Source of the DNA: Ohtaekwangia koreensis
GTDB lineage: Bacteria > Bacteroidota > Bacteroidia > Cytophagales > Cyclobacteriaceae
NCBI RefSeq assembly: GCF_900167975.1
Contig: NZ_FUZU01000001.1
Span: 2,937,331 to 3,001,330 of the forward strand
DNA: 64,000 bases
Reading direction: 5' to 3'
Of the stretch, positions 36,536 through 46,253 are shown one piece after another. A program made the position numbers and the translations under genes. Under the pieces are notes generated by a model. The model searched no databases and had not been told where the DNA came from. It saw nothing but the letters and a program-made list of their open reading frames with translations. The first letter of the stretch is position 1. Every line of letters begins with the position of its first letter.

Positions 36536-36649
36536 AGAGCATAACCAAAGGTGATTCACGAGTTGTATTCGTTTGGCCTTATCGAACCATGGTTAAATCG
36601 TTTCGATAATCATGTACGATGGTGTTGGTATATATATAGTATGATCCGT

Positions 36650-37846
36650 TTAAGACTCTTGTGTAGAAACAGGTCGATTGTCCGTTAATACAAGTGCCAG
36701 CGTAATCAATCCAATTACAAAAAAAGCTATTACAAGAGGAAGGACACTGGTAACCATGAAATGGCTAATGATAGAACCCAGAAAAGAGCCAATAAAAAAG
36801 AACGATGTTCCGTACACCGCAGATGCCATCCCAGCCATATCACCCATGGGTTCGAGTGCCAGTGCGCTGGAGTTTGGTTCCACGGCAATGTTTAGCGCCA
36901 TCAGCATGGCCACACCAATAAAGAACAGCAACATACCTGGAGGATCTCCGTAGCTCAAGGTATAGAGCAATAGGAGCGCTCCTACAAGAGTATAAGCCAT
37001 GAGCAGCCATTGTATAGCAAGACGTGCGCCATAGCGTGAAGAGAGCCGTGAGTTTGTCAATGAACACAAAGACATCAACAGCCCAATGCCCGCAAAAATC
37101 CACGCAAACAATTCCGGACTTTTATAGATCTCTCCGATGATATGCTCGGAGCTGGATACGTACGAACTTAGTGCTGTGAAAAGCGCTGTTGTAATGGCTG
37201 TATACCGAAGGAAAATACGATTGCCTATAACATTTCGTATCGACTGACCAATACTCGCCCAATTCAATGCTACGCGTTTTTCGCGAGGAAGGGATTCCTC
37301 AAGCCTGAGTGACCAAAGGAACACCACCACGGCAAATAGGGGTGGCGTTAGAAATACCATTCTCCACGATGATACTGAAATGATCGCTAACCCCAGAAAA
37401 GGAGCAAATATAGGGGTGAACAAAAAAATAGTAAACACAAGAGACATGATCCGCGCCATTTGATCTCCCACGAATCGGTCACGAACTCCTGCTATAGTTG
37501 TCATAAACACGGCGGATGCTCCCATGCCTGCAAGAAAACGAGCCGCGTACATCAATGCCAGACTTGGAGCGAATGCTGCCGCAATGCCACCGATGATATA
37601 CAACGGGAATCCTACACGCAGGATAGCAAGCCGCCCGAAACGGTCGGAGAGTGCGCCGAAAATTATCTGAGCAATTTGCCCCATAAAGAAGAATCCGATG
37701 ATTTGCGCTGTTGCAGTGGAATCCTGAGGTAGATTGAAGTGTGCTCTGACTTCTGCGAACACCGGAAGCATAATATCAATTCCTAATGCAGTGAGCGTCA
37801 TGGTGCATGCTGAGAGCGCGATAAACTCTGCTGACTTAATCTTCAT
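36650..37846 (-). CDS. MFS multidrug exporter, Bcr/CflA type
   Basis: A 398-residue, twelve-helix drug:proton antiporter of the inner membrane. The motif after helix 1 (LGIDIMLPVFAEVRAHF) is typical of Bcr/CflA proteins. It is followed by motif A in GALSDRFGRLAILRVG and the antiporter motif-C region in FTIFLFTPIFAPFLG. The C-terminal half holds NSSALALEPMGDMAGMASAVYG, the standard Bcr signature. It is convergent with the AraC gene, separated by 114 bp. Export substrate is unknown. Confidence 0.94.
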   Translation of the reverse strand: MKIKSAEFIALSACTMTLTALGIDIMLPVFAEVRAHFNLPQDSTATAQIIGFFFMGQIAQIIFGALSDRFGRLAILRVGFPLYIIGGIAAAFAPSLALMYAARFLAGMGASAVFMTTIAGVRDRFVGDQMARIMSLVFTIFLFTPIFAPFLGLAIISVSSWRMVFLTPPLFAVVVFLWSLRLEESLPREKRVALNWASIGQSIRNVIGNRIFLRYTAITTALFTALSSYVSSSEHIIGEIYKSPELFAWIFAGIGLLMSLCSLTNSRLSSRYGARLAIQWLLMAYTLVGALLLLYTLSYGDPPGMLLFFIGVAMLMALNIAVEPNSSALALEPMGDMAGMASAVYGTSFFFIGSFLGSIISHFMVTSVLPLVIAFFVIGLITLALVLTDNRPVSTQES

Positions 37847-38182
37847 ACTTGTAAATGAGCGGGTTGTTGGGTGCCTGTATTGCGTAAGTTGATATCGGTC
37901 AATGATTCAGCCTTACCTGGTTCACAACGCGATAACTCATTGTGCGCAAAATACAACAGCTCTGTTCTTTCTTTGCATAGTCGGCAAAAAAAATATTAGT
38001 GCTATTCTACTCTGCCTTCTGAAGATAAACTGGAATTGATGGTTTGATAGGCGCTACTTCCGTTAGAGCTACCTGATATATACTGCGTTCGAATTCACTA
38101 CAACAACAGATGGTATTAGGATGCAGCTATTAGGATATATATATCGTAAAGAGGTATAGCAGGTCCGCCTCTGGGAGAGAAT
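37847..38182. other. Intergenic region, no gene seen
   Basis: This 336-bp gap lies upstream of the Bcr-type exporter and downstream of the NlpC/P60 gene, both on the minus strand. I found no coding frame, hairpin or clear -7 box. It presumably holds the exporter promoter. Confidence 0.5.
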
Positions 38183-38740
38183 CTATTCAAGAATCCTGAC
38201 AACTTTCATAAATCGCGCTTTGTAGTGAGCGTTTAATTTTGTCTCTGTTACACTATAGGTTTTACCAGAGCTCGCATGAATGAAGACAATGCTATCACCA
38301 GCAGCCTGCGTGATGATGCCTACGTGTCCTACTTTGCGAACCTTACTATTGGCTCCTGTAAAAAGAATAACATCACCTGGCTTTGCTGATGGCAGCTCGA
38401 CTTTATTGCCAACTTTGGTGAAGTCTATAGAACTGCGCGGGACAGACATTTGAAAATGATTGAACACGTACATCACAAAGCCTGAGCAATCAAATCCTTT
38501 TTTTGGATCTGCGCTGGCATACTTATATCGCGTTCCTTTAAAAGTTTGAGCATAGGCAATAAGGTCTGCGCGATCTATACCAATTTTATTCGAGTGTTTC
38601 AATGTAGAAGAATCTGACGCTACCAGAACCGTATCTGTCCCTGGAGAAGCCAGAGATGCGGACTGATGCAAATCCGCCTTGCGTGAAATTCCATGGAGAG
38701 AGAGAAGTATCGAAAAATATAGAATTACATCATTGACCAT
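38183..38740 (-). CDS. NlpC/P60 cell-wall endopeptidase
   Basis: The 185-residue protein has an N-terminal hydrophobic leader and then a C40 peptidase domain. The catalytic triad is visible as C85 in FDCSGFVMYVF, H139 in KVGHVGII and H155 in VFIHASS. Such enzymes cleave peptidoglycan stem peptides, commonly the D-Glu-diaminopimelate bond, in the periplasm. PRSSIDFTKVG and AKPGDVILFTG are the usual flanking blocks. It is a single-domain form without SH3 or LysM cell-wall-binding modules. It stands alone on the minus strand. Confidence 0.93.
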   Translation of the reverse strand: MVNDVILYFSILLSLHGISRKADLHQSASLASPGTDTVLVASDSSTLKHSNKIGIDRADLIAYAQTFKGTRYKYASADPKKGFDCSGFVMYVFNHFQMSVPRSSIDFTKVGNKVELPSAKPGDVILFTGANSKVRKVGHVGIITQAAGDSIVFIHASSGKTYSVTETKLNAHYKARFMKVVRILE

Positions 38741-39025
38741 CCTGCAAATTTAATGTTAAGTTGCGCAAAGCCATCGATTCAATGCGATTAAATGCAGAGA
38801 GTTTCTACCAAATGTAAGTTTTGTAGTTATAAAACAGGAAGACGTTATTGAAAAAATAATGCATGATCTGAATTTTTAAGATTTACATTTTATACTCTGC
38901 CGTTCTGTCATTAGTTTCTTACCCGATTGGGGTAGGTAAGGCGTTACACTAAGCAGGATATCTTCCCTATAGTGCCACCTTAAAATGAATATATAGCGAG
39001 GAACGGTCAAATATAGTACTGGTGA

Positions 39026-39577
39026 TTATTGAATAGAGAAGCCGCTGATCTTTAGTTCAGCAAAGCCATCTTCGGGGTCATTCGAAAGAAAAGCAAAATT
39101 GAATTTCGATACATCTTTCAGGTCGAGCGGTTTAACACCGCCCTTGAATTCAGTAAAGGGTATGGTGACCATTGTAAATATTTCGGAACCAGGTAGCGTT
39201 ATCTGATTATGTATACCACCATGTATACCGGTTTGTCGAAGCTGAACTATAAATTCATGGTTAGCCTTGTAGGTTAATAAGATTGATTTACACTGTGAAA
39301 TATCTGCCTGCAGTGCTTCACTTCCTTCCACTGTTTTAGTATTGATTGGAACAGAAACTTCTCCATATCCTTTGATATTGAATTTAACATGCACGAACGA
39401 TTCGTTTTTACTCCGAACGGAAGCATCATTGCTGTTTAAAGGTATCTGTTGTATCGTTTCGGCATCATGTCCGGTACGCCAAAGTATAAAGCTGTCGAAT
39501 GAACGCTGGGGAGACCTCAACGATGGCGTGCAGCCGTTGGCAAACAAAAAAATAATATAAAGGTATAGCAGTCGCAT
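39026..39577 (-). CDS. Putative lipoprotein with CIA30/carbohydrate-binding-like beta-sandwich
   Basis: The 183-residue protein starts with a short leader ending in FANGC, a plausible lipobox. The mature part has the pattern of a jelly-roll domain related to CIA30/CBM11-like folds: YGEVSVPINTKTVEGSEAL, SILLTYKANHEFIVQLRQTG, FTMVTIPFTEFKG and DVSKFNFAFLSNDPEDGFAELKISGF. The FxxVxxFxFxxxx ending with a Gly-rich strand is typical of galactose-binding-like folds. Function unknown. The gene is isolated between NlpC/P60 and a degraded lipoprotein-like stretch. Confidence 0.78.
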   Translation of the reverse strand: MRLLYLYIIFLFANGCTPSLRSPQRSFDSFILWRTGHDAETIQQIPLNSNDASVRSKNESFVHVKFNIKGYGEVSVPINTKTVEGSEALQADISQCKSILLTYKANHEFIVQLRQTGIHGGIHNQITLPGSEIFTMVTIPFTEFKGGVKPLDLKDVSKFNFAFLSNDPEDGFAELKISGFSIQ

Positions 39578-39788
39578 AAGGATCTAAAAAGGAATTCATC
39601 TTCAAGATGCAAAAAAAGAATTAGTTTATTCAGATACTTACTTACGAGCCGATACGCTCTTCAACTGATCTCTAATAATCTGATTCGTATTCGAATATTT
39701 ATGTTTGAGTATATAATTTTTGTTCTATTGACGTGCCTTTGATCTGCTATTAGTTTGAATTACTAATTCAAACGGAAATGAGACGAAC

Positions 39789-40002
39789 ATGTTGATCTTA
39801 ACAGTGGTCTTCACAGGCTTGTTACAGGTCTGCAGTGAAGACGAAAGTAGTATGCCCCGCTATAGCTGATGAAGAGCAAGCCCGTGCAGCTTTTCTCAGG
39901 ATCTACAATATATGGACAACCACGTTATACCATGCCTATAAATACAGTATCATTTATAGCAGGGACACTTCCACGCTCGGGCATAGCATGAATGCAAAAT
40001 GA
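39789..40002 (+). pseudogene. Possible remnant of a small lipoprotein gene (frameshifted)
   Basis: From the ATG at 39789 the frame gives a lipoprotein-like leader (LILTVVFTGLLQVCSEDE) that stops at 39867. Shifting one base continues as PAIADEEQARAAFLRIYNIW and further to a stop at 40000-40002. The join looks like a single-base frameshift in a Bacteroidota lipoprotein whose 3' part is lost. No family could be named. The remainder of the 457-bp gap (39578-40034) shows nothing else. Confidence 0.35.
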
Positions 40003-40034
40003 TGCATGCATTTCTTGTATATAGATGTATGTTA

Positions 40035-40692
40035 TCAACCACCGGTTTCCGAGTGAGCGGCATCAACTGGTTTTGATTGTGGAGAACCTTGTTCCCATAG
40101 AAAAATGGAGAGTATAATAATGGCAAAGAGAGAAAGGAATTCACTTTCCCAATTTTGAAATGATTCAAACCAAAACCTCGAGTTTGAAAGATATTCTACA
40201 GCCGTTTCAGTTGGCTTGTGGTTCAATTGCCGTTGCTCATTATAATCTTTCAAACTGCCGTACCAGTGCAGTGAAAATGAAAGTATGAATAATATCGTAA
40301 GGGCATAGCATAGTGAATGTCTATATATACCAAGGATCCAGCCGCCTTTTTTTACCGGCCACGGTGCATCCTTCTTTTGAGGATCAGGTTCCCGGTTTAC
40401 GTCCTCTTCGTTGTCAGGGTCTTTGGACTCCGCCGAACCCTTTTGAAAAAGAAACATACTTAAGATCACGAACAACGCCATTTGGAGAAATTCGCTTTCC
40501 CAGTTTTCGAATGTTGCTTGAAGGAAGTGTCCCGAGGTTAAGTATACATTCATGGTAATAGTTGCTGCGTTTTTTTCGATCATCTCTTCGTTGTGCTGCT
40601 TCAATTCGGTAATGGCCTGGCCAACGATCGAAAACACAAACAGCAGGAACATCACGATGGATAGGCCTGTTATTTCTAAGGAGTTTTTTCAT
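40035..40692 (-). pseudogene. DUF6766-family membrane protein with an N-terminal frameshift
   Basis: Two related units each contain a membrane helix preceded by NWESEFL (ENWESEFLQMALFVILSMF and QNWESEFLSLFAIIILSIF), the hallmark of DUF6766. The open frame begins only at GTG/ATG 40655/40652. Upstream, MKKLLRNN is encoded from 40692 in another frame, and removing one base at 40668 joins it to GLSIVMFLLFVFSIVGQ, restoring the family's usual N-terminus. Thus either the gene has a single-base insertion and is inactive, or it initiates internally, or the base is a sequence error. Everything after the N-terminus is intact. It follows the YciF-like gene on the same strand. Confidence 0.75.
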
Positions 40693-40709
40693 AACCGATG
40701 CTGATATGA

Positions 40710-40733
40710 AAATACCGGCTCTCACCGGTATTT
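40710..40733 (-). terminator. Hairpin downstream of the YciF-like gene
   Basis: AAATACCGG at 40710-40718 pairs with CCGGTATTT at 40725-40733 around a six-base loop. Read on the minus strand, the stem ends in TATTTTC. It lies 55 bp after the YciF-like stop codon and just before the DUF6766 gene, so it likely separates the two transcripts. Confidence 0.6.
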
Positions 40734-40787
40734 ATTTGAAACTATATATACAGAACACTCGCATAGATGAATGACCTGACGACAATG

Positions 40788-41318
40788 CTATTCAGCAGGC
40801 TCCTGTGCAGCTTCCTCATTGATCATCGACACTGCAAGGTCAGTTAGCAAGGCATCGGTTTTCTTTTCTTCGTTAAGCGTTGTTTCCAATATACTCGCGG
40901 CTTCTTCCAGGCCGATGGTTTCCGCAAATGTTCTTAGCGTTCCATACGAGGCAATTTCATAATGCTCTACTTTTTGCGCCGCAGAAATAATACCGGCATC
41001 CCGCATTACGCCTTCTTCGGTGTCTTCTATAATGGACTCAGCTTCTTTGATCAATCCTTCCATGGCCTCACATTTCTTTCCTCTCGGTTCCTTACCGATC
41101 ACCTTGAAGATTTGTTCGCAACGAACAATATGTTCTTCAGTCTCCTCCAAATGTTTTTGGATTGCTTCCGAGAGATTGCCAGAGGAAGCATTGCTGGCCA
41201 GCTTGGGCAACGCCTTTGCCAGCGCTTTCTCTGCCCAATAGATATCTCTTAATTCATCTTCAAACAGCCTACCTAATTTGTTTTGAAGTTCCTGAGGGAT
41301 ATTCTTTGACTTTTTCAT
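40788..41318 (-). CDS. YciE/YciF-like ferritin-like protein (DUF892)
   Basis: A 176-residue four-helix protein. It has the DUF892 landmarks LFEDELRDIYWAEKALAKALPKLA, HLEETEEHIVRCEQIF, a central AMEGLIKEAESII, MRDAGIISAAQKVEHYEIASYGTLRTFAE and LNEEKKTDALLTDLA. The paired Glu/His residues in the second and fourth helices are the predicted di-iron ligands. YciF-type proteins are induced by envelope, osmotic or oxidative stress in other bacteria, with no settled activity. Cytoplasmic, no signal peptide. Confidence 0.95.
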   Translation of the reverse strand: MKKSKNIPQELQNKLGRLFEDELRDIYWAEKALAKALPKLASNASSGNLSEAIQKHLEETEEHIVRCEQIFKVIGKEPRGKKCEAMEGLIKEAESIIEDTEEGVMRDAGIISAAQKVEHYEIASYGTLRTFAETIGLEEAASILETTLNEEKKTDALLTDLAVSMINEEAAQEPAE

Positions 41319-41621
41319 AACACTCTATTTTTATTTTTTTTCTGGACATAAACCAAAAACCATCCCTGCCTTGTAAGCAGCGTAGATGGGGATTATGACA
41401 TAGCCAAAGATTTATATTTGTGGAAATGTGGCGACAATTGACTTGGTGCGGTATATTTTTTTTGATGTATATATATAAAAAAAACAGGCATTAACATCCT
41501 GGTCTGTGAGCACCACTTAAGCAATGAACGCGGGCAATCGCATATTCTTACGATCTGTCAAACTAAATTCGACATTGGATCGGTGTCGTGCTAACATCTT
41601 TCAATCTTGTGTATAAACATG

Positions 41622-41696
41622 CTACATCTTTATCAGGACGAAATAAAACAGGACGAGGGCCATATACATTAGCGTAAGGATTAGTCTCTTGTTCAT
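41622..41696 (-). CDS. Possible 24-residue membrane peptide
   Basis: A very short frame on the minus strand encodes a single hydrophobic helix with a positively charged start (MNKRLILTLMYMALVLFYF...). Size and composition resemble small membrane peptides, but a chance frame is possible. It lies 303 bp upstream of the YciF-like start. The surrounding 574-bp gap (41319-41892) otherwise shows only AT-rich sequence with no clear promoter box. Confidence 0.22.
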   Translation of the reverse strand: MNKRLILTLMYMALVLFYFVLIKM

Positions 41697-41892
41697 AAAG
41701 CATTCTATGATTTGATGGTTTGATATTGTCTTTAATTTATTTTCGTGTTAATGACGATTTGACTTCCCTGTTTCATAGGGAAATGTTTAATGAAGTCCTC
41801 TAAAATTGTTCCTGCCTTCAACCGGATATACCTGGGTATGTTCAGTTTCAAAAAGAGGTTGTACATTGTGCCGTAAATTCATTATCGTCACC

Positions 41893-43824
41893 ATGAACAA
41901 GATCGGTCCTCTATCTACTTTCAAAGCGAGCGCTTTGGTTGCTTTTGTTTTCATATCTCTGGCATTGAGTGTCCATGCTGAAGTGGTATTGCCAAAGATT
42001 TTTTCAGACAATATGATGTTGCAGCGCAATCAACCCATTCATGTTTGGGGTTGGGCCAAGCCGTCCGAATCTGTTACGGTTACTTTTCATGGAGCAACGG
42101 CAAAAACGAAGGCCGATAAAAACGGTAATTGGAAACTTTCTCTGAAGGCTATGTCACATGGAGGCCCTTACGAGTTGGTTGTGAAAGGGAAGAATACCAT
42201 CACGCTGAAAAATATACTTGTGGGAGATATATGGGTTGGCAGTGGTCAGTCGAACATGGAGTGGATCGTTAAAACTACCAATCACGCTGCTGAGGAAATT
42301 GCCAATGGTAATCACCCGCAGATCCGGTTGTTCACTGTACCAAAAGCAATGAGCTTCGATACAGAGAAGGATCTTACCGGAGGACAATGGCTGGAATGCA
42401 ATCCTGAAACGCTCGGGGATTTTTCAGCTGTCGCTTATTTTTTCGGGAGAAAACTAAATGCTGAACTAAATGTGCCGATCGGTTTGATTAACAGCTCGTG
42501 GGGAGGCACAAACATCCAGACCTGGATGAGCAGTGATATAATGTATACCAAAGACGAGTACAAAAAACTTGATCTGCCTGCTCTTCGCCTGGAAGCCAAA
42601 GAACTTCCTGAAAAACAAAGAAAATATTATGATGCATTGCAGAATGAAAAGGGCAAATCAGAAAAGTGGTACGAGCCCGGCTATACGGATGGATGGAAGA
42701 AGATTGTATTACCTAAAATTTGGGAGCAAACCGAAATTGGTAATGCCGATGGCATCGTGTGGTTTAAAAAAGAATTTACGCTCGATGCAGCAGATATAGG
42801 GAGCGCTACACTGCATTTAGGACCGATCGATGATATAGATGAGACTTACCTGAATGGCAAGCTTGTGGGGGGGACAAACGGATGGAACGCTGAGCGGAAT
42901 TACCCGATAGCAGGAAATATACTTCAACCCGGCAAGAACATACTGGTAGTGCGTGTAACCGATGGTGCCGGTGGTGGTGGTATATATGGCGCTCCGGAAA
43001 AACTATTTCTGGAAATAAACACCAAGAGAATTGATTTGGCAGGAGAGTGGCTTTATAAAGTGTCTGTACTCAATACGCAGTACGGACTTCAGGCGGGCGG
43101 GCCGAATGCATATCCATCACAACTCTATAACGCGATGATCGCTCCGTTTATATCCTTGCCGATCAAAGGTGTGATCTGGTACCAGGGTGAAGCCAATACA
43201 TGGGAAGCCGAACGCTATAAAGCATTATTTCCGGAATTGATAAACAACTGGCGCTCCAAGTGGAATCAGCAGTTTCCTTTTTTATGGGTGCAGTTAGCCA
43301 ATTTTATGGCCCCCGATGCCACGCCTGCTTCCAGCGAATGGGCAGCCCTTCGCGAAGCACAAAGTGCAACGTTGGCGCTTCCTTCCACAGGTCAGGCCGT
43401 TATCATAGATATAGGAGAGGCCGGAGATATTCATCCGCGCAACAAACAAGATGTAGGATTGAGGCTTGCACTTTCAGCCCTGCACGTTGCGTATAACCAG
43501 GACGTTGTATACTCAGGGCCCGTATATAAATCAATGCAAAAGACGGATAATAAACTTATTCTCACCTTTGATAATGTCGGTAGCGGCCTGGTAATAAAAG
43601 ACAAGTATGGTTACCTGAAGTCGTTCGCTATAGCAGGCGATGATCAAAAGTTTGTTTGGGCAAAAGCATATATCGAAAATGGTAAAGTTATAGTGTATCA
43701 TCCCGATGTTAAGAATCCGGTAGCGGTACGTTATGCCTGGGGAAATAATCCGGATGATGCAAATCTGTATAACCAGGAAGGATTGCCTGCTTCACCTTTC
43801 AGAACAGATAACTGGAAGCCTTAA
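41893..43824 (+). CDS. Secreted sialate-O-acetylesterase-type carbohydrate esterase
   Basis: SGNH-hydrolase-like esterase that removes acetyl groups from sugars. The ATG at 41893 gives a normal signal peptide (ALVAFVFISLALSVHA); earlier starts are not supported. An N-terminal beta-sandwich is followed by the nucleophile S120 in GSGQSNMEW, the oxyanion Gly/Asn regions (SSWGGTNIQTW; GVIWYQGEANT) and the catalytic Asp-His in GEAGDIHPRNKQD. A GH2-type sugar-binding domain is inserted in the middle (IVWFKKEFTL, GPIDDIDETYLNGKLVGGT), as in the larger sialate O-acetylesterases of Bacteroidetes. It is not close to a sialic-acid locus. Likely substrate is an acetylated plant polysaccharide. Confidence 0.93.
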   Translation: MNKIGPLSTFKASALVAFVFISLALSVHAEVVLPKIFSDNMMLQRNQPIHVWGWAKPSESVTVTFHGATAKTKADKNGNWKLSLKAMSHGGPYELVVKGKNTITLKNILVGDIWVGSGQSNMEWIVKTTNHAAEEIANGNHPQIRLFTVPKAMSFDTEKDLTGGQWLECNPETLGDFSAVAYFFGRKLNAELNVPIGLINSSWGGTNIQTWMSSDIMYTKDEYKKLDLPALRLEAKELPEKQRKYYDALQNEKGKSEKWYEPGYTDGWKKIVLPKIWEQTEIGNADGIVWFKKEFTLDAADIGSATLHLGPIDDIDETYLNGKLVGGTNGWNAERNYPIAGNILQPGKNILVVRVTDGAGGGGIYGAPEKLFLEINTKRIDLAGEWLYKVSVLNTQYGLQAGGPNAYPSQLYNAMIAPFISLPIKGVIWYQGEANTWEAERYKALFPELINNWRSKWNQQFPFLWVQLANFMAPDATPASSEWAALREAQSATLALPSTGQAVIIDIGEAGDIHPRNKQDVGLRLALSALHVAYNQDVVYSGPVYKSMQKTDNKLILTFDNVGSGLVIKDKYGYLKSFAIAGDDQKFVWAKAYIENGKVIVYHPDVKNPVAVRYAWGNNPDDANLYNQEGLPASPFRTDNWKP

Positions 43825-44175
43825 TCGAAATGGCCTGTAGAAAAAGGCGTTAGTATATAGATTGAAATGATGGCTGTTGTGACCGGGATAGTATAATTAC
43901 TGCCATGCCAATTTAGGTGCCAGAATTACTTATTGGAAAAAATGTGTTATCAAAAAATTTTGTAAGATATACCAGCAGTTTATTGTCATGTAATTTTCTG
44001 AATTCATTCTTCAGTTAATGTAATGTTTATTCGTAGCCATGTCTATTGTATTTTCATCTGGAATAGTTACGTTTTGTGTTAACTCAACATAACTAAAAGG
44101 GTGGCTCTAAACAAACTGCTCTTTTAAATCTTTAGTCGGACAAGAATGATAATCTATAATCACACACAATTTGCG
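43825..44175. other. Convergent intergenic region, no gene seen
   Basis: These 351 bp separate the esterase gene from the convergent TPR-HTH gene. It is AT-rich. I found no coding frame and no convincing terminator hairpin. Confidence 0.5.
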
Positions 44176-45768
44176 TTACAGGCTGCCAATAAAATCCTTT
44201 AGTGATTGAGCTTCTTCAAGGCCAAGTCTTTTTTTAAGACGGTGCCGCGATTGCTTAATACTATCAACTGAAATATCCAACATGACAGAAGCTTCCTTGA
44301 CCGATAAATTTAATTTAGTAATAGCGGCCAGCCGTAATTCAGATGCCGTTATAGAAGGATAGTGATACCGAAGTTTTGCGAAAAACTCAGGATATACTTC
44401 TTCAAATGATTTCTTAAAGTGCTCCCAATCTTCCTTGGTATGTATTTTCAAATGGATGATTCTATTGAACTTATCAATAGAATCAGCGCTCCCAGCGCTC
44501 TCTGCTGGACTATTCTTCAGCAATTCAAGCTCTTGACTAATGCTGGCTATAAGTTCTGATTTTTCAACCAAGCGTTGCGTGTAATGCTTCAGTTTCTGCT
44601 GCTTTACCAGCAGTTTCTTTTGGATAATTAATTTTATACGATTAAGGATTAAAAAAATGAGTAGCAAAAGGACGATCAATGCTACGATAAAAGTATTTCT
44701 GCGAAACAGGCGTGATTCATACTGTTCTGCCTGCGCTTTCAGCTCCAGGTCTTTTTTCTCCAATTCATAGCTCAGGGTTAACTTCGCAATACGATCCGTG
44801 CCTTCTTCATTTTTAAGCGTATCGTTTAAGGCCAGACAATATGCTATAGATTGATATCCCTTGGCATGATTTCCCATTGATTCATGAATTACAGCTAACC
44901 TCTTGTAATTTTGAAGAACGAATAACTTTCGTTTGGTCTCTTTTCCAATCATCAACCCTTTTTCAGCCATCGTCAATGCTTTTGAAAGTTCGTTCTGGCC
45001 TCTATAAACGTCACTGAGTGTACCATAAATTTCGGCCAGCAGTTCTTTCTCCATGCCGTTGCTTTTATCCACCAGCGTAAGAGCTTTCATTATACATACA
45101 AACCCATTGATATAGTCTTTGCGTGCGACATATATACCGCTCATATTAATCAACGATGCTATCAAAACATATCGGGTACCTGTTTTCTCTGATTGAGAAC
45201 TCACATACTTATATTGTTCCAGGGCGATGGAATCGTTACCCTGTTGTTCATAAATATGGCCGATGTTATACATCGTAAGCAACGGCCCTCGTTCGTCCCC
45301 AAGTTGTTTCCAAAGCGTTACTGCCTTCTTGTAATACTCCTGTCCTCTCTCAAATGCTCCTTCGTATACATATATAGATCCTATATCATGATATGTCCGG
45401 GCAAGATCCGACAAGTATCTTTCCTTCTCCTGAATACGCAGCGCCAGCAAGTGATACTCAAGAGCCTTGTGCTTGTTCCCGATAGTGGAGTACGCATCCC
45501 CGAGGAATCCATACGCTAAGGAAATTCCTTTGTCAAAATCGGTACTTCGTGAAAGTTCCAATGCCTCCCAGGCAGTCTCTATAACCTTCTTTTCATCAAC
45601 CTCCTGATTATAGTGATTACACAAATCAAAAAGCGCCCATACTTTGCTTGTATCTTCCGGAAGCTTGGTGAGAACAGAAAGTATGCTGTCAACTTTCACC
45701 GTTTGAGCATTCCCGGTAGAAAAAACAAGAAGAAGGAAATGCAGAAGAAAAATTATCCGACAGAACAT
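44176..45768 (-). CDS. TPR-containing membrane regulator with C-terminal LuxR-like HTH
   Basis: The 530-residue protein has a signal peptide (FLLHFLLLVFSTGNAQ), then about six tetratricopeptide repeats in the periplasm (e.g. AYGFLGDAYSTIGNKHKALEYH, YHDIGSIYVYEGAFERGQEYY). A membrane helix follows (FIVALIVLLLLIFLILNRI), then a cytoplasmic coiled coil and a helix-turn-helix at the C-terminus (SITASELRLAAITKLNLSVKEASVMLDISVDSIKQSRHRLKKR). This architecture is a common, poorly understood Bacteroidota one-component regulator. It is divergent from the STAS-like array across 485 bp, so it is a candidate regulator of that array. Confidence 0.92.
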   Translation of the reverse strand: MFCRIIFLLHFLLLVFSTGNAQTVKVDSILSVLTKLPEDTSKVWALFDLCNHYNQEVDEKKVIETAWEALELSRSTDFDKGISLAYGFLGDAYSTIGNKHKALEYHLLALRIQEKERYLSDLARTYHDIGSIYVYEGAFERGQEYYKKAVTLWKQLGDERGPLLTMYNIGHIYEQQGNDSIALEQYKYVSSQSEKTGTRYVLIASLINMSGIYVARKDYINGFVCIMKALTLVDKSNGMEKELLAEIYGTLSDVYRGQNELSKALTMAEKGLMIGKETKRKLFVLQNYKRLAVIHESMGNHAKGYQSIAYCLALNDTLKNEEGTDRIAKLTLSYELEKKDLELKAQAEQYESRLFRRNTFIVALIVLLLLIFLILNRIKLIIQKKLLVKQQKLKHYTQRLVEKSELIASISQELELLKNSPAESAGSADSIDKFNRIIHLKIHTKEDWEHFKKSFEEVYPEFFAKLRYHYPSITASELRLAAITKLNLSVKEASVMLDISVDSIKQSRHRLKKRLGLEEAQSLKDFIGSL

Positions 45769-46253
45769 ACTTATTTTTTTATCCTAAAAATAATAAGTCA
45801 GCAGTTGAAATTTTTTCCTTTCTCCTGTTAAACATTACAAGTATACATTTTTATAACCCTGATAACGTCCTTGTCAGCTGGGTAAAAAATATCGTCAGAC
45901 ATTGATTTGACTATTGAGTAGTAATAGTAACCATTTTGTTAACGCTTTTTTTGTGGCCGATTTAGTTTGCAAAGCATAAATACAGCTTCCCAACTTTTAA
46001 GTATACATACACTGTAGCATCAGTATACCGGTTGGTGACTACGTAAAAATACCGAGGTAATCATTTGTTACCAGACATTCATTTCTGTGCTTTTTTTTTT
46101 CAAATCAGGATCAACCTTGCAGTGATAGTATTTATACCAATACCCTAAAATATATATTGAATCGATGCCCGTTTTTTGCAGTCGATTATATCCCTAATAA
46201 GGTATTATAGAATGAATAAACAAGTAATTAAATAACAACCAACAGCTAAAAAA
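45769..46253. other. Divergent intergenic region before the STAS-like array
   Basis: No gene is supported in these 485 bp. The last ~90 bp (from 46161) is one copy of the leader that recurs before the second array gene (46677-46766), containing the common block ATCGATGCCCGTTTTTTGCAG. No TAnnTTTG box was found. Confidence 0.5.
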
